A stretch of DNA of 11,519 nt from Vulcanimicrobiota bacterium. GTDB lineage: Bacteria > Vulcanimicrobiota > Vulcanimicrobiia > Vulcanimicrobiales > Vulcanimicrobiaceae. The notes under the pieces are model-generated. The model was not told the origin of the DNA and made no database searches. It was given only the letters and a program-made list of their open reading frames with translations. Shown here in pieces: positions 1 through 5,908 of the stretch (within the stretch, counting starts at the first letter, position 1; each line of letters begins with the position of its first letter). The stretch spans positions 15,681 to 27,199 of the forward strand of contig PMFP01000033.1 of NCBI GenBank assembly GCA_003155175.1. The letters run 5' to 3'. A program made the position numbers and the translations under genes.

Positions 1-926
1 CGGGCCGGGTTGCCGGAAACGGTCGCTCCGTCCGGCACGTCGCCCCAGACTCCCGACTGGCCGGCCACCGACGACTGCGAGCCGATTCGCATGTGGCCGC
101 GCGTGCCGACTTGTCCCGCGACCTTGACGTAGTCTCCCGTCGCGGTCGAACCGGCAAAGCCGGTCTGCGCCGCGATCGCGCAATGGCGCCCGATTTGGCA
201 GTTGTGGCCGATCTGCACGAGGTTGTCGATCTTGGTTCCGGTTCCCACGCGCGTGCTTCCGGTCTGCGCACGATCCACGCACGCGTTCGCGCCGATCTCG
301 ACGTCGTCTTCGAGCACGACGGTTCCGACCTGCGGAATGCGGCGCAGCCGCCCGTCCACGAAGGCCCATCCGAAGCCCTCGCTGCCGATCACGCATCCGG
401 CGTGCAGCACCACGCGATCGCCGACGCTGCAGCCTTGCATGACCGTCGCCCTCGGCTGCAGCCACGTGTCTTCGCCGATCGCGGAATCCGCGCCGACGTA
501 AGCGCCGACGTCCACGACGCTGCCGCGGCCGACGCGCGCGCGCGGTCCCACGTATGCATTCGCCCCGAGGTACGCGTCGTCGGCGAGCACGGCGCCCTCC
601 TCGACGACGGCCGTCGCGTGCCGGAACGGACCGCGCGGCCTCGGCGCGCGAAGCGTTTCGAGCAGGCGCGCGAGTGCGAGCCGCGCGTTCTCGACCACGA
701 GCAGGGGTTTGCCCGCGCCGGCGGCGTCGAATGGAATCGACGCATCCACGAGCACCGCGCCGGCCTTGCCGGCCAAAGCGGCGGCCAAGTATTTCTCTTC
801 GACGGCGAAAGTCAGGGCGTCGGGCGTGGCCTCATCCACCGCCGCGATGCGAGCGATCGGCGTCGCGCCGTCGCCGACGACCCGCGCTCCAAGGGACTTC
901 GCGAGATCCTGCAGCGTTCCAAGCAT
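1..926 (-). CDS. lpxD: LpxD, UDP-3-O-acylglucosamine N-acyltransferase (3' end cut by window edge)
   Basis: LpxD catalyses the third step of lipid A synthesis, moving a hydroxyacyl chain from acyl carrier protein to the 2-amino group of UDP-3-O-acylglucosamine in the cytosol. The visible 308 residues show the N-terminal uridine-binding domain with LTFAVEEKY (F40 and Y46 match the aromatic pair that stacks on uracil in known LpxD), then from about residue 100 the hexapeptide repeats of a left-handed beta-helix. GSEGFG (181-186), QIGHNCQIG with H241 (the E. coli catalytic H239 position) and RGHMRIG with H278 (E. coli H276) are all present and evenly offset. Roughly 30 C-terminal residues should lie beyond base 1. 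The start is ATG at 926-924; the first residues MLGTLQDLAKSLGARVVGDG align with the family N-terminus, and no other ATG or GTG precedes it nearby in frame. No strong Shine-Dalgarno is visible. It sits 16 bp after the small OmpH gene, so it probably depends on coupling. Confidence 0.95.
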   Translation of the reverse strand, partial: MLGTLQDLAKSLGARVVGDGATPIARIAAVDEATPDALTFAVEEKYLAAALAGKAGAVLVDASIPFDAAGAGKPLLVVENARLALARLLETLRAPRPRGPFRHATAVVEEGAVLADDAYLGANAYVGPRARVGRGSVVDVGAYVGADSAIGEDTWLQPRATVMQGCSVGDRVVLHAGCVIGSEGFGWAFVDGRLRRIPQVGTVVLEDDVEIGANACVDRAQTGSTRVGTGTKIDNLVQIGHNCQIGRHCAIAAQTGFAGSTATGDYVKVAGQVGTRGHMRIGSQSSVAGQSGVWGDVPDGATVSGNPA

Positions 927-942
927 CGAGCTACGGCCGTCT

Positions 943-1350
943 CTATGGCGAAGGCGACGGAGTCGCCTTCTCCGTAATGTTCATCGCCGTCTCCACGTCG
1001 GGCGTGATGTCGGTTCCGCCGTAGCCGACGCCTTCGCGCGTCACGACCAGCTTGAGGTTCTTTTGTGCGGCTACCTTGCTCGCGGCGTCTTTGATCTCTT
1101 GCGTCAGGCGAAGCGTGATCTGGGCGTACTTGATTTGGAGGCCTGCAGCCGCGCGACGCTTGTCGGCAAGCGGCGCGCGGCTCGCCGCAATCTGCTGCTC
1201 GTCCTGCTGGAGTTGCGCCTGGTAGTTTTGGTATTCCGGCCAGTTTGAGGCGATGCGCTGCACGTCGACCAGCCCGATCGGACTGGACGCGCCGCACCCT
1301 GCGAGCAACGAACCCGCCAACGCGGCAAGAATGAGTCTATGCGTTTTCAC
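943..1350 (-). CDS. ompH: Small OmpH/Skp-like lipoprotein (135 aa)
   Basis: This is a predicted periplasm-facing lipoprotein with a single OmpH/Skp domain; Skp-type proteins bind unfolded outer-membrane proteins on their way to BamA. Residues 1-18 form a lipoprotein signal ending in the lipobox LLAGC, with the lipidated Cys at 19. Gly at +2 argues against inner-membrane retention by the E. coli rule. The domain opens with IGLVDVQRI (25-33), continues as a Gln/Ala-rich helical hairpin, and closes with the family's YGGTDIT motif (Y110-T116). The protein ends in a short Pro-Ser tail. The start is GTG at 1350-1348, which overlaps the previous stop as GTGA; GAGGG lies about 9 bases upstream. The length suits a minimal Skp (E. 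coli Skp is 161 aa). Family membership is clear from the end motifs; the chaperone role is inferred, and the lipid anchor differs from soluble E. coli Skp. Confidence 0.87.
   Translation of the reverse strand: MKTHRLILAALAGSLLAGCGASSPIGLVDVQRIASNWPEYQNYQAQLQQDEQQIAASRAPLADKRRAAAGLQIKYAQITLRLTQEIKDAASKVAAQKNLKLVVTREGVGYGGTDITPDVETAMNITEKATPSPSP
950..970 (-). promoter_or_regulatory. Stem-loop at the ompH-lipoprotein/lpxD junction
   Basis: A perfect 9-bp inverted repeat (GAAGGCGAC and GTCGCCTTC around a TCC loop, read on the coding strand) lies in the last codons of the small OmpH gene, ending 5 bases before its stop codon and 23 bases before the lpxD start. Past one mismatch two more G-C pairs extend the stem. 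There is no T-run after it, so it is not a classical intrinsic terminator; it could be an attenuator, an RNA-processing or stability element, or a structure that tunes lpxD translation. It also encodes the protein's Ala-Thr-Pro-Ser-Pro-Ser-Pro tail, so chance from low-complexity coding sequence is possible. Confidence 0.4.
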
Positions 1351-2648
1351 TGATGTAATCCCTCGATGTCCTTGGTGAGCTCGTCCGTCATGTCGTAACC
1401 GCCGACCGCAGTGTTGACGTTGATAAAGACGACCTGAAAACCTTGTTGCTTTGCGATTCTATTGGCCTCGGCCACGATCTGCGTTTGCATCTGTTTCGTG
1501 AGAACGTCGCGCCGCCGCTCCAAGCTCGCGAGCTGCTGCGCCGCGGCGCCCGTAGCGCCGACGTCCGCGCCGTGCAGCGCGGCGTACTGGCGATCCAGGT
1601 CGGCCTTCACCGCTTGATAATCGCTCACCGCCTTTTGAGCGTCGGTTTGAAACGCGGCCGCGAATCGCTGGTGGATCTGCTGCATTTGTTGACGGACCGC
1701 CGGCGAGACGGACGGCTCGACTTGCGACGGGCCGAGGTCGCGTAACTGGGCTCCGACTTCGTTGCGCCGCGATTCGAGCTGGGACCGCGTCTGGGCCTGA
1801 ACGTCCCCGACGCGCGCCGCAATCGCGGCGCCGGTCTGCGCCCGAAGCTGGGCCCGGTACTGCGCGAGCGCGGCTTCATTGCGGTTGTGAAGCGCCAGCT
1901 CCGCGTCGTTCTGCTTCTGCTGCAACGCGTTCAATTGAGATTCGAGCTGCGCCCTTCCCGCGTCGTCGAGCGCGAGATTGGAGAGTTTGGTCTTGAGCGC
2001 GAGACGCTCGGACGCATTCTGCTGCGAGAGTTGGAACGATAGGTCGGTCTCGCTCTGCTGGTATTGCTCGGCGCGAGCCCGCAGCTGCCGATCGGCCTCG
2101 ATCTGCAGTTGCTGGGAGATCGACGCCGAGGCTTGATTGTTTTGCGCGATGACGCTCTGCTGATACTGCATGAAATTCTGGTTGGCTTGCGCGGCGATTT
2201 GCGCGGCCTGTTGCGTCGACGTAGAGCCGACCTGTCCGGCCAACGCGTTCGCGGCCTGCGTCTGGCCGGCCGCCCGGAGCGCGGCGGCCATGGCCGCGCG
2301 TTCCTTGGCGGCGTATTCCTGTTGGTCTTGCGCGATGATCGCGTTCGTCCGGTTCTGCGCGTCCCTCAGGGAGCGGTTGAGCTCCGCCGTTGCCTCCGCG
2401 ATTTCCGCGGCGGTTTTCGGCGCCTGCGGCGCCGAGGCAACAAGCCCGATCGTGTCGATCGCGTCCGTCAGCTGCGCGACCTGTGCGTAGAGCGGATGGT
2501 GCTTGATGACGTCTTCCATGCGAAAATAGCCCGTCCCGCGAACCTGCGGCGAGTGCACGTCGACCTGGCCGCAACCCGCGAGCCCGGACGCAGCGAGGAC
2601 GAGCGCCAGCGCGAGCGCGGCCCTATTTGCCGAACGCATCTTGGACAT
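1347..2648 (-). CDS. Long coiled-coil OmpH-like lipoprotein (433 aa)
   Basis: This is a lipoprotein with a very long helical body. The signal peptide runs to residue 25 with lipobox GLAGC and Cys26. The mature start GTGYFRMEDVIKHHPLY (38-54) resembles the first strand and helix of OmpH, and the end (QVVFINVN, then GGYDMT at 416-421) resembles the closing YGG-D-IT motif. About 370 residues lie between them, against 85-95 in the neighbouring OmpH domains. The middle is rich in Gln, Ala, Glu and Arg, almost free of Pro until GPSQVEPSVSP (about residues 305-316), and looks like long helices or coiled coil. The start ATG at 2648 gives a 26-bp out-of-frame overlap with the preceding gene; an ATG three codons later is possible and would leave the lipobox intact. 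The function is unknown: a tethered chaperone, a spacer between outer membrane and wall, or a BamA accessory are all open. Assignment to the OmpH superfamily rests on the two ends only. Confidence 0.78.
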   Translation of the reverse strand: MSKMRSANRAALALALVLAASGLAGCGQVDVHSPQVRGTGYFRMEDVIKHHPLYAQVAQLTDAIDTIGLVASAPQAPKTAAEIAEATAELNRSLRDAQNRTNAIIAQDQQEYAAKERAAMAAALRAAGQTQAANALAGQVGSTSTQQAAQIAAQANQNFMQYQQSVIAQNNQASASISQQLQIEADRQLRARAEQYQQSETDLSFQLSQQNASERLALKTKLSNLALDDAGRAQLESQLNALQQKQNDAELALHNRNEAALAQYRAQLRAQTGAAIAARVGDVQAQTRSQLESRRNEVGAQLRDLGPSQVEPSVSPAVRQQMQQIHQRFAAAFQTDAQKAVSDYQAVKADLDRQYAALHGADVGATGAAAQQLASLERRRDVLTKQMQTQIVAEANRIAKQQGFQVVFINVNTAVGGYDMTDELTKDIEGLHQ

Positions 2649-3426
2649 CTTTGGTGATGTCCGTTCCGCCGTAGATGACGTCGCCCCGGTCGATAACCAA
2701 GATGAGATTCTTCGCTTTGGCTACTTGCGCGGTCGCCTTTTGCGTTTGATCGACGAGAGGTTTGAGCAGCACGTCGCGCTGATCGGCAAGCGCCTTGTTG
2801 TAGTCGGCGAGTACGGCTTGACGGTCCGCGTCGGTCTTGGCCGCAGCCATCTTGGCGGCATCGATCCTACGCTGGTCTTGCTGGAACTTGCTCATCTCGT
2901 CGTTGGCTTGCTGAACCTTGGGAAGGCTGTCGAGCACCGACTGGTCGACGAACCCGATCGACGCGGGAGGCGGAGTGGCGGTCGGAGGCGAGATCGCCTG
3001 CGTGCCGCGCAGCGCCGCGACGACGTCGCTCGTGACGTCTTGCCCGCCGTAGACGACGATCCGCTTGTCCACCACGATCGAGAGACTCTTCTGGGCGGCA
3101 ACCGAAGCGATGGCGAGCTGCGCGCGCGAAAAGATCGGCCCGACGATCTCGCGCTGCTTGTCGCTAAATTCTTGCTGGAACTGCAAGGCGATGCGCTGGC
3201 GATCGGCGTCGTTGTGCGCGCCGCGCAGCGCCGCGTTGTACTGCTGGTCGAGCTGCGACTTAATGCCGGCAAGTTGCCGGTTGGCCGCGACGAAGACGGG
3301 AAGCGTCCCGACCGCGGCCTGATCGATGAAGCCGACGTCGGTGAGGTCGGCGGCGATCGCCGCGGGCGCGAGAACGAACGAAAGCGTCGCGGCGACGAGG
3401 ACGGTCTGAATGATGCGGATCTTCAT
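2623..3426 (-). CDS. ompH: Secreted protein with two tandem OmpH/Skp domains (267 aa)
   Basis: This is a periplasmic Skp/OmpH-type chaperone built as a tandem fusion. Residues 1-25 are a Sec signal peptide (KIRIIQ, hydrophobic core, AIA then A26). Domain 1 runs from VGFIDQ (31-36) to YGGQDVT (126-132). A Pro/Thr-rich linker (about 140-156, with PPTATPPPAS) joins domain 2, which runs from IGFVDQ (157-162) to YGGTDIT (252-258) at the end. Each domain has the usual layout of a short beta strand, a long helical hairpin rich in Gln, Lys, Asp and Ala, and a closing strand. Classical Skp is a trimer of single domains, so a fused pair implies a different assembly, such as three chains giving six arms. 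There is no lipobox. The start ATG at 3426 has AAGGA just upstream. It lies 48 bp after bamA, in the place skp holds in the E. coli bamA-skp-lpxD order, and its end overlaps the next gene by 26 bp. Confidence 0.92.
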   Translation of the reverse strand: MKIRIIQTVLVAATLSFVLAPAAIAADLTDVGFIDQAAVGTLPVFVAANRQLAGIKSQLDQQYNAALRGAHNDADRQRIALQFQQEFSDKQREIVGPIFSRAQLAIASVAAQKSLSIVVDKRIVVYGGQDVTSDVVAALRGTQAISPPTATPPPASIGFVDQSVLDSLPKVQQANDEMSKFQQDQRRIDAAKMAAAKTDADRQAVLADYNKALADQRDVLLKPLVDQTQKATAQVAKAKNLILVIDRGDVIYGGTDITKDVQDAFGK

Positions 3427-3474
3427 GGTTTCCTTACTTCTGTCGACTAAGACCTATTGATTGCAAAACGCGGG

Positions 3475-5748
3475 TTAGAAGCTCTGGCCGATGCCGAAGC
3501 TCGTATGCGTTCCCTGACTGCCCTTTGCGAAGTCGATGCGCACCGTGTGCAGCCCGAGCTGCGGCACGTCGAAGCGCAGGCCGATGCCGTAATCTCCGAC
3601 CAGCGCGAAGTTGCCGGGGTAGCTCTCGATGCGGTTGGTGTACGGATTTCGCAGCGGCTCCGCGCCGTCGATGCGGTAATCGAGCTCGTCGACGAAGACC
3701 GCAACCGTAAGTTTCCGATCGGGCGTCAACGGCTGGCGCAATTCGATCTGGCCCAAGAATGCGTCGGTCGCGTAGAAGACTTGGTTGTAGCCGCGCACCT
3801 GCTGGTCCGAAAACGTGAACAGCGAGTTCGGCGGTATCGTGCCGGTCGTCAGGTTGGCGACGCCGTGGAAGCCGATCGTGGCGTCGCGAAGGACCGGGAA
3901 GAAGCGCGCCGCGGAAAAGTTCGTCTGCGTGTATTGGAAGTCCGAGCCCAGGCCCGGCGCGGAAAAGATCTCCTGCAACGTGGCGTTCCAGCCTCGCGAC
4001 GGATTGAGCGGATTGTCGAGCGTGATCGTCGTGCCGCCGAGCGAGAACGTATTGAGGCGGTAGGGAAGGCCCGTGTTGATGTTCGCGATCGACGTAGCCT
4101 GAATGCCGAACGTTCCGTTCGTGTTGTAGATGTTCGAGTTGAGCGGCCCGGGCGTCGGTCCGGCGATGATGTTGGCCTGAGACTGAGGGAAGTAGTACGG
4201 CGCGGGCACGGTCGTGTTGTAACGGATGTTCTGGGCGCCCAAGCTGGCCGTGACGTTCGTGTAGTCGCTAAGGCGCCTGCCGAGGGTCCCGGAGAGGCCG
4301 ACCGACTTCGATACGCTGGTCGCGTTCACGCCGCTGACTTGACCGCCGGCGTTGGAAGAATAGAGCGTGACGGGGATCGGGGCGGGCGTCGCGCCGGTGC
4401 CCGGGGCGATGCCGGGGCCCGAAGAGCCGACGGCGTAGACCGGATAGTAGTACGTGTAGCCGTTGGAAAAGATGTTCGCGGCGAAACTGTACTTCTGCGA
4501 CTTCGCCGTGTTGCCGACGTACGGGACCGAGAACTGAATCTGGTCCGAGCTCGTGCGAGCGCCTTGCTCGAAGTTGATGCCGATCGAGTTTCCGGTACCG
4601 TGAAGGTTGTTGTCGGAGAAGCCGAGCGTGCCGTAGAGACCTTGACCCGTAAGGCCACCCTGGTATCCGAAGCCGATCGACGCGGACGCGGTGTGCTGCT
4701 CGGTCACGTGCCAAACGATCGTTACGTCCTGCGGCGTCTTCGGATCGGGGCCTTCTTTAATGTCCGGTTCGACCTTCGAGAAGAAGCCTAAGGCGTTGAG
4801 GCGCTCGTAGTCGCGCTTGACCGCGTCCGTGTTGAGCACCATGCCCGGCCGCTCGCGGAGTTCGCGTCGAATGACCTGGTCTTTCGTCCGCGTATTACCC
4901 GTGATCTGAACGACGGCGATGCGCGCGACGTAAATATTGTATTTTACGTCGGCGGTTCCGGCCTTGAGGTCGATCGAAGACGGATCGATGCCGCCTTCGA
5001 AATTGCCGAGCTCGATGTGAAGCTTGTCTTCGTAAAAGGCCTTGATCGCGGCGACGTCCTTTTCGCGGAGGCTGTCGGAATAGACCACGCCCGGTTTGAC
5101 GCTCACGATCGGATAGAACGCTGCCGGCGGGAGCAGGGGGTCGCCCCCGATGATCAGATGCCGGACGACCAGGCCCTCTTGAATGGTCAGCGTCAGCTCG
5201 CCCGTCTTCGGATCGAGGTTGATGTCCTTGACGTGCGTGGGCAGCTGGCCGCCGAAGCCCGTGCGTTCGTAGTAGCTGTTGATCTTGAGCACGTCTTGGC
5301 GGAACGTGTTGGTGTTGAACACCTGACCGACCGAGAGGTCCATCAGCGCCAGCAGGGTGTCGCTGGGTACCGTCGTGTTTCCGGTGAAGACGATCTTGGT
5401 CAGCACCGGGTTCTCGATGACGCGATAGGTAATCGCGACGCCGTTCGGGCGCTCGCGCACGAGAGGCGGAGCGATGTCGGCAAAATACCCGAGCGCGTTG
5501 ATTCGCGAGAGGTCCTGTTGCACGACCCTGGGATCGTAGTATTGGCCGGGGCGCGCCGACACGACCGCCATGATGGTCGCGGTGGGCACGCGCAGATTTC
5601 CGGTCACGTCGACCGAGACGATTTTCGGTGGACCCCCGTCGGGGTCGGCCGAAACCGGCGCCATTGTGGCCGCGAACAAGCCTAGGGCGAGCAGAGCGCT
5701 CGCGAACCGGGCCAATGCGCGGGAGACGCGCCGGGGGTCACAGGTCAT
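3475..5748 (-). CDS. bamA: BamA, outer-membrane protein assembly factor
   Basis: BamA is the Omp85-family core of the machine that folds and inserts beta-barrel proteins into the outer membrane. A signal peptide (1-34, ending VSA) precedes, by my reading, four POTRA domains: about 42-115 (VSVDVTGN), 116-193 (IVFTGNTTV), 194-277 (a divergent one opening LVVRHLIIGG) and 278-351 (VVQITGNTRT). The surface-antigen barrel runs from about 352 to 757, with the conserved loop-6 motif VRGY (651-654, R652) and a C-terminal Phe in GIGQSF that fits the beta-signal. E. coli BamA has five POTRAs, so one is missing. The barrel carries Pro/Gly-rich stretches (about 440-459, and near APYYFPQ and AGPTPGP) likely to be surface loops. 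ATG at 5748 is the only start available after an in-frame stop at 5778-5776. The nearest purine-rich SD (GAGG) is about 13 bases upstream, which is weak. A 160-bp gap separates it from tamB. Confidence 0.97.
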   Translation of the reverse strand: MTCDPRRVSRALARFASALLALGLFAATMAPVSADPDGGPPKIVSVDVTGNLRVPTATIMAVVSARPGQYYDPRVVQQDLSRINALGYFADIAPPLVRERPNGVAITYRVIENPVLTKIVFTGNTTVPSDTLLALMDLSVGQVFNTNTFRQDVLKINSYYERTGFGGQLPTHVKDINLDPKTGELTLTIQEGLVVRHLIIGGDPLLPPAAFYPIVSVKPGVVYSDSLREKDVAAIKAFYEDKLHIELGNFEGGIDPSSIDLKAGTADVKYNIYVARIAVVQITGNTRTKDQVIRRELRERPGMVLNTDAVKRDYERLNALGFFSKVEPDIKEGPDPKTPQDVTIVWHVTEQHTASASIGFGYQGGLTGQGLYGTLGFSDNNLHGTGNSIGINFEQGARTSSDQIQFSVPYVGNTAKSQKYSFAANIFSNGYTYYYPVYAVGSSGPGIAPGTGATPAPIPVTLYSSNAGGQVSGVNATSVSKSVGLSGTLGRRLSDYTNVTASLGAQNIRYNTTVPAPYYFPQSQANIIAGPTPGPLNSNIYNTNGTFGIQATSIANINTGLPYRLNTFSLGGTTITLDNPLNPSRGWNATLQEIFSAPGLGSDFQYTQTNFSAARFFPVLRDATIGFHGVANLTTGTIPPNSLFTFSDQQVRGYNQVFYATDAFLGQIELRQPLTPDRKLTVAVFVDELDYRIDGAEPLRNPYTNRIESYPGNFALVGDYGIGLRFDVPQLGLHTVRIDFAKGSQGTHTSFGIGQSF

Positions 5749-5792
5749 GCGAAAACGTTGTCCTCGAACATCTCTTTAAAGGAGCGGCAGCA

Positions 5793-5807
5793 GCCGACGG
5801 AGTCGGC
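5793..5807 (-). repeat. Short inverted repeat upstream of bamA
   Basis: GCCGAC and GTCGGC pair as a 6-bp stem with a TCC loop on the coding strand, 45 bases before the bamA start and next to the weak -10-like element. Its core CGACTCCGTCG is identical to the core of the hairpin ahead of lpxD (954-965 region). It may be an operator, a leader hairpin or chance. Confidence 0.35.
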
Positions 5808-5826
5808 ATATAGGCGAGCGCAGGCA

Positions 5827-5840
5827 GGGCATAAATGCCC
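5827..5840. repeat. Inverted repeat GGGCATAAATGCCC
   Basis: A near-perfect palindrome with six-base arms (GGGCAT, ATGCCC) around an AA centre lies in the tamB-bamA gap. The A/T centre within GC-rich surroundings and the symmetric arms are what a dimeric regulator's operator would look like, and it overlaps the position where a -35 element of the candidate bamA promoter would sit. No regulator is encoded in the window, so this is suggestion only. Confidence 0.3.
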
Positions 5841-5908
5841 AGTTCGGCCCGGGGTCGCCTGTTCGCGGTGGGCCCCCGGGGTCCTTGCCGCACGTGCGCC
5901 GCGCACAC

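Larger units (their letters stand above)
5749..5908 (-). other. tamB-bamA intergenic region with clustered inverted repeats
   Basis: At 160 bp this is by far the longest non-coding stretch here, in front of the essential bamA. It holds three inverted repeats: GTGCGC/GCGCAC around one base (5894-5906), GGGCAT/ATGCCC around AA (5827-5840) and GCCGAC/GTCGGC around GGA (5793-5807), plus a GC-rich block including CCCCGGGG (5874-5881). A weak -10-like TATATG reads on the minus strand at 5812-5807, with only a poor -35 (TTTATG) 17 bases upstream. No hairpin is followed by a T-run, so no intrinsic terminator is seen. An internal promoter or 5' leader for bamA is plausible but not shown. Confidence 0.45.

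Noticed and set aside
2417..2435. Perfect 8-bp inverted repeat with TGC loop (TCGGCGCC/GGCGCCGA).
   Set aside because: It lies within the coding sequence of the long OmpH-like lipoprotein over Ala/Pro codons; such GC-only stems arise often by chance in DNA of this composition.
3457..4791. 444-codon plus-strand frame opposite bamA.
   Set aside because: It is rich in Arg, Val and Asp with no domain pattern and is fully antisense to the bamA barrel.
5867..5884. GC-rich block with CCCCGGGG as a terminator after tamB.
   Set aside because: The palindrome has no loop and no T-run follows on the transcribed strand.
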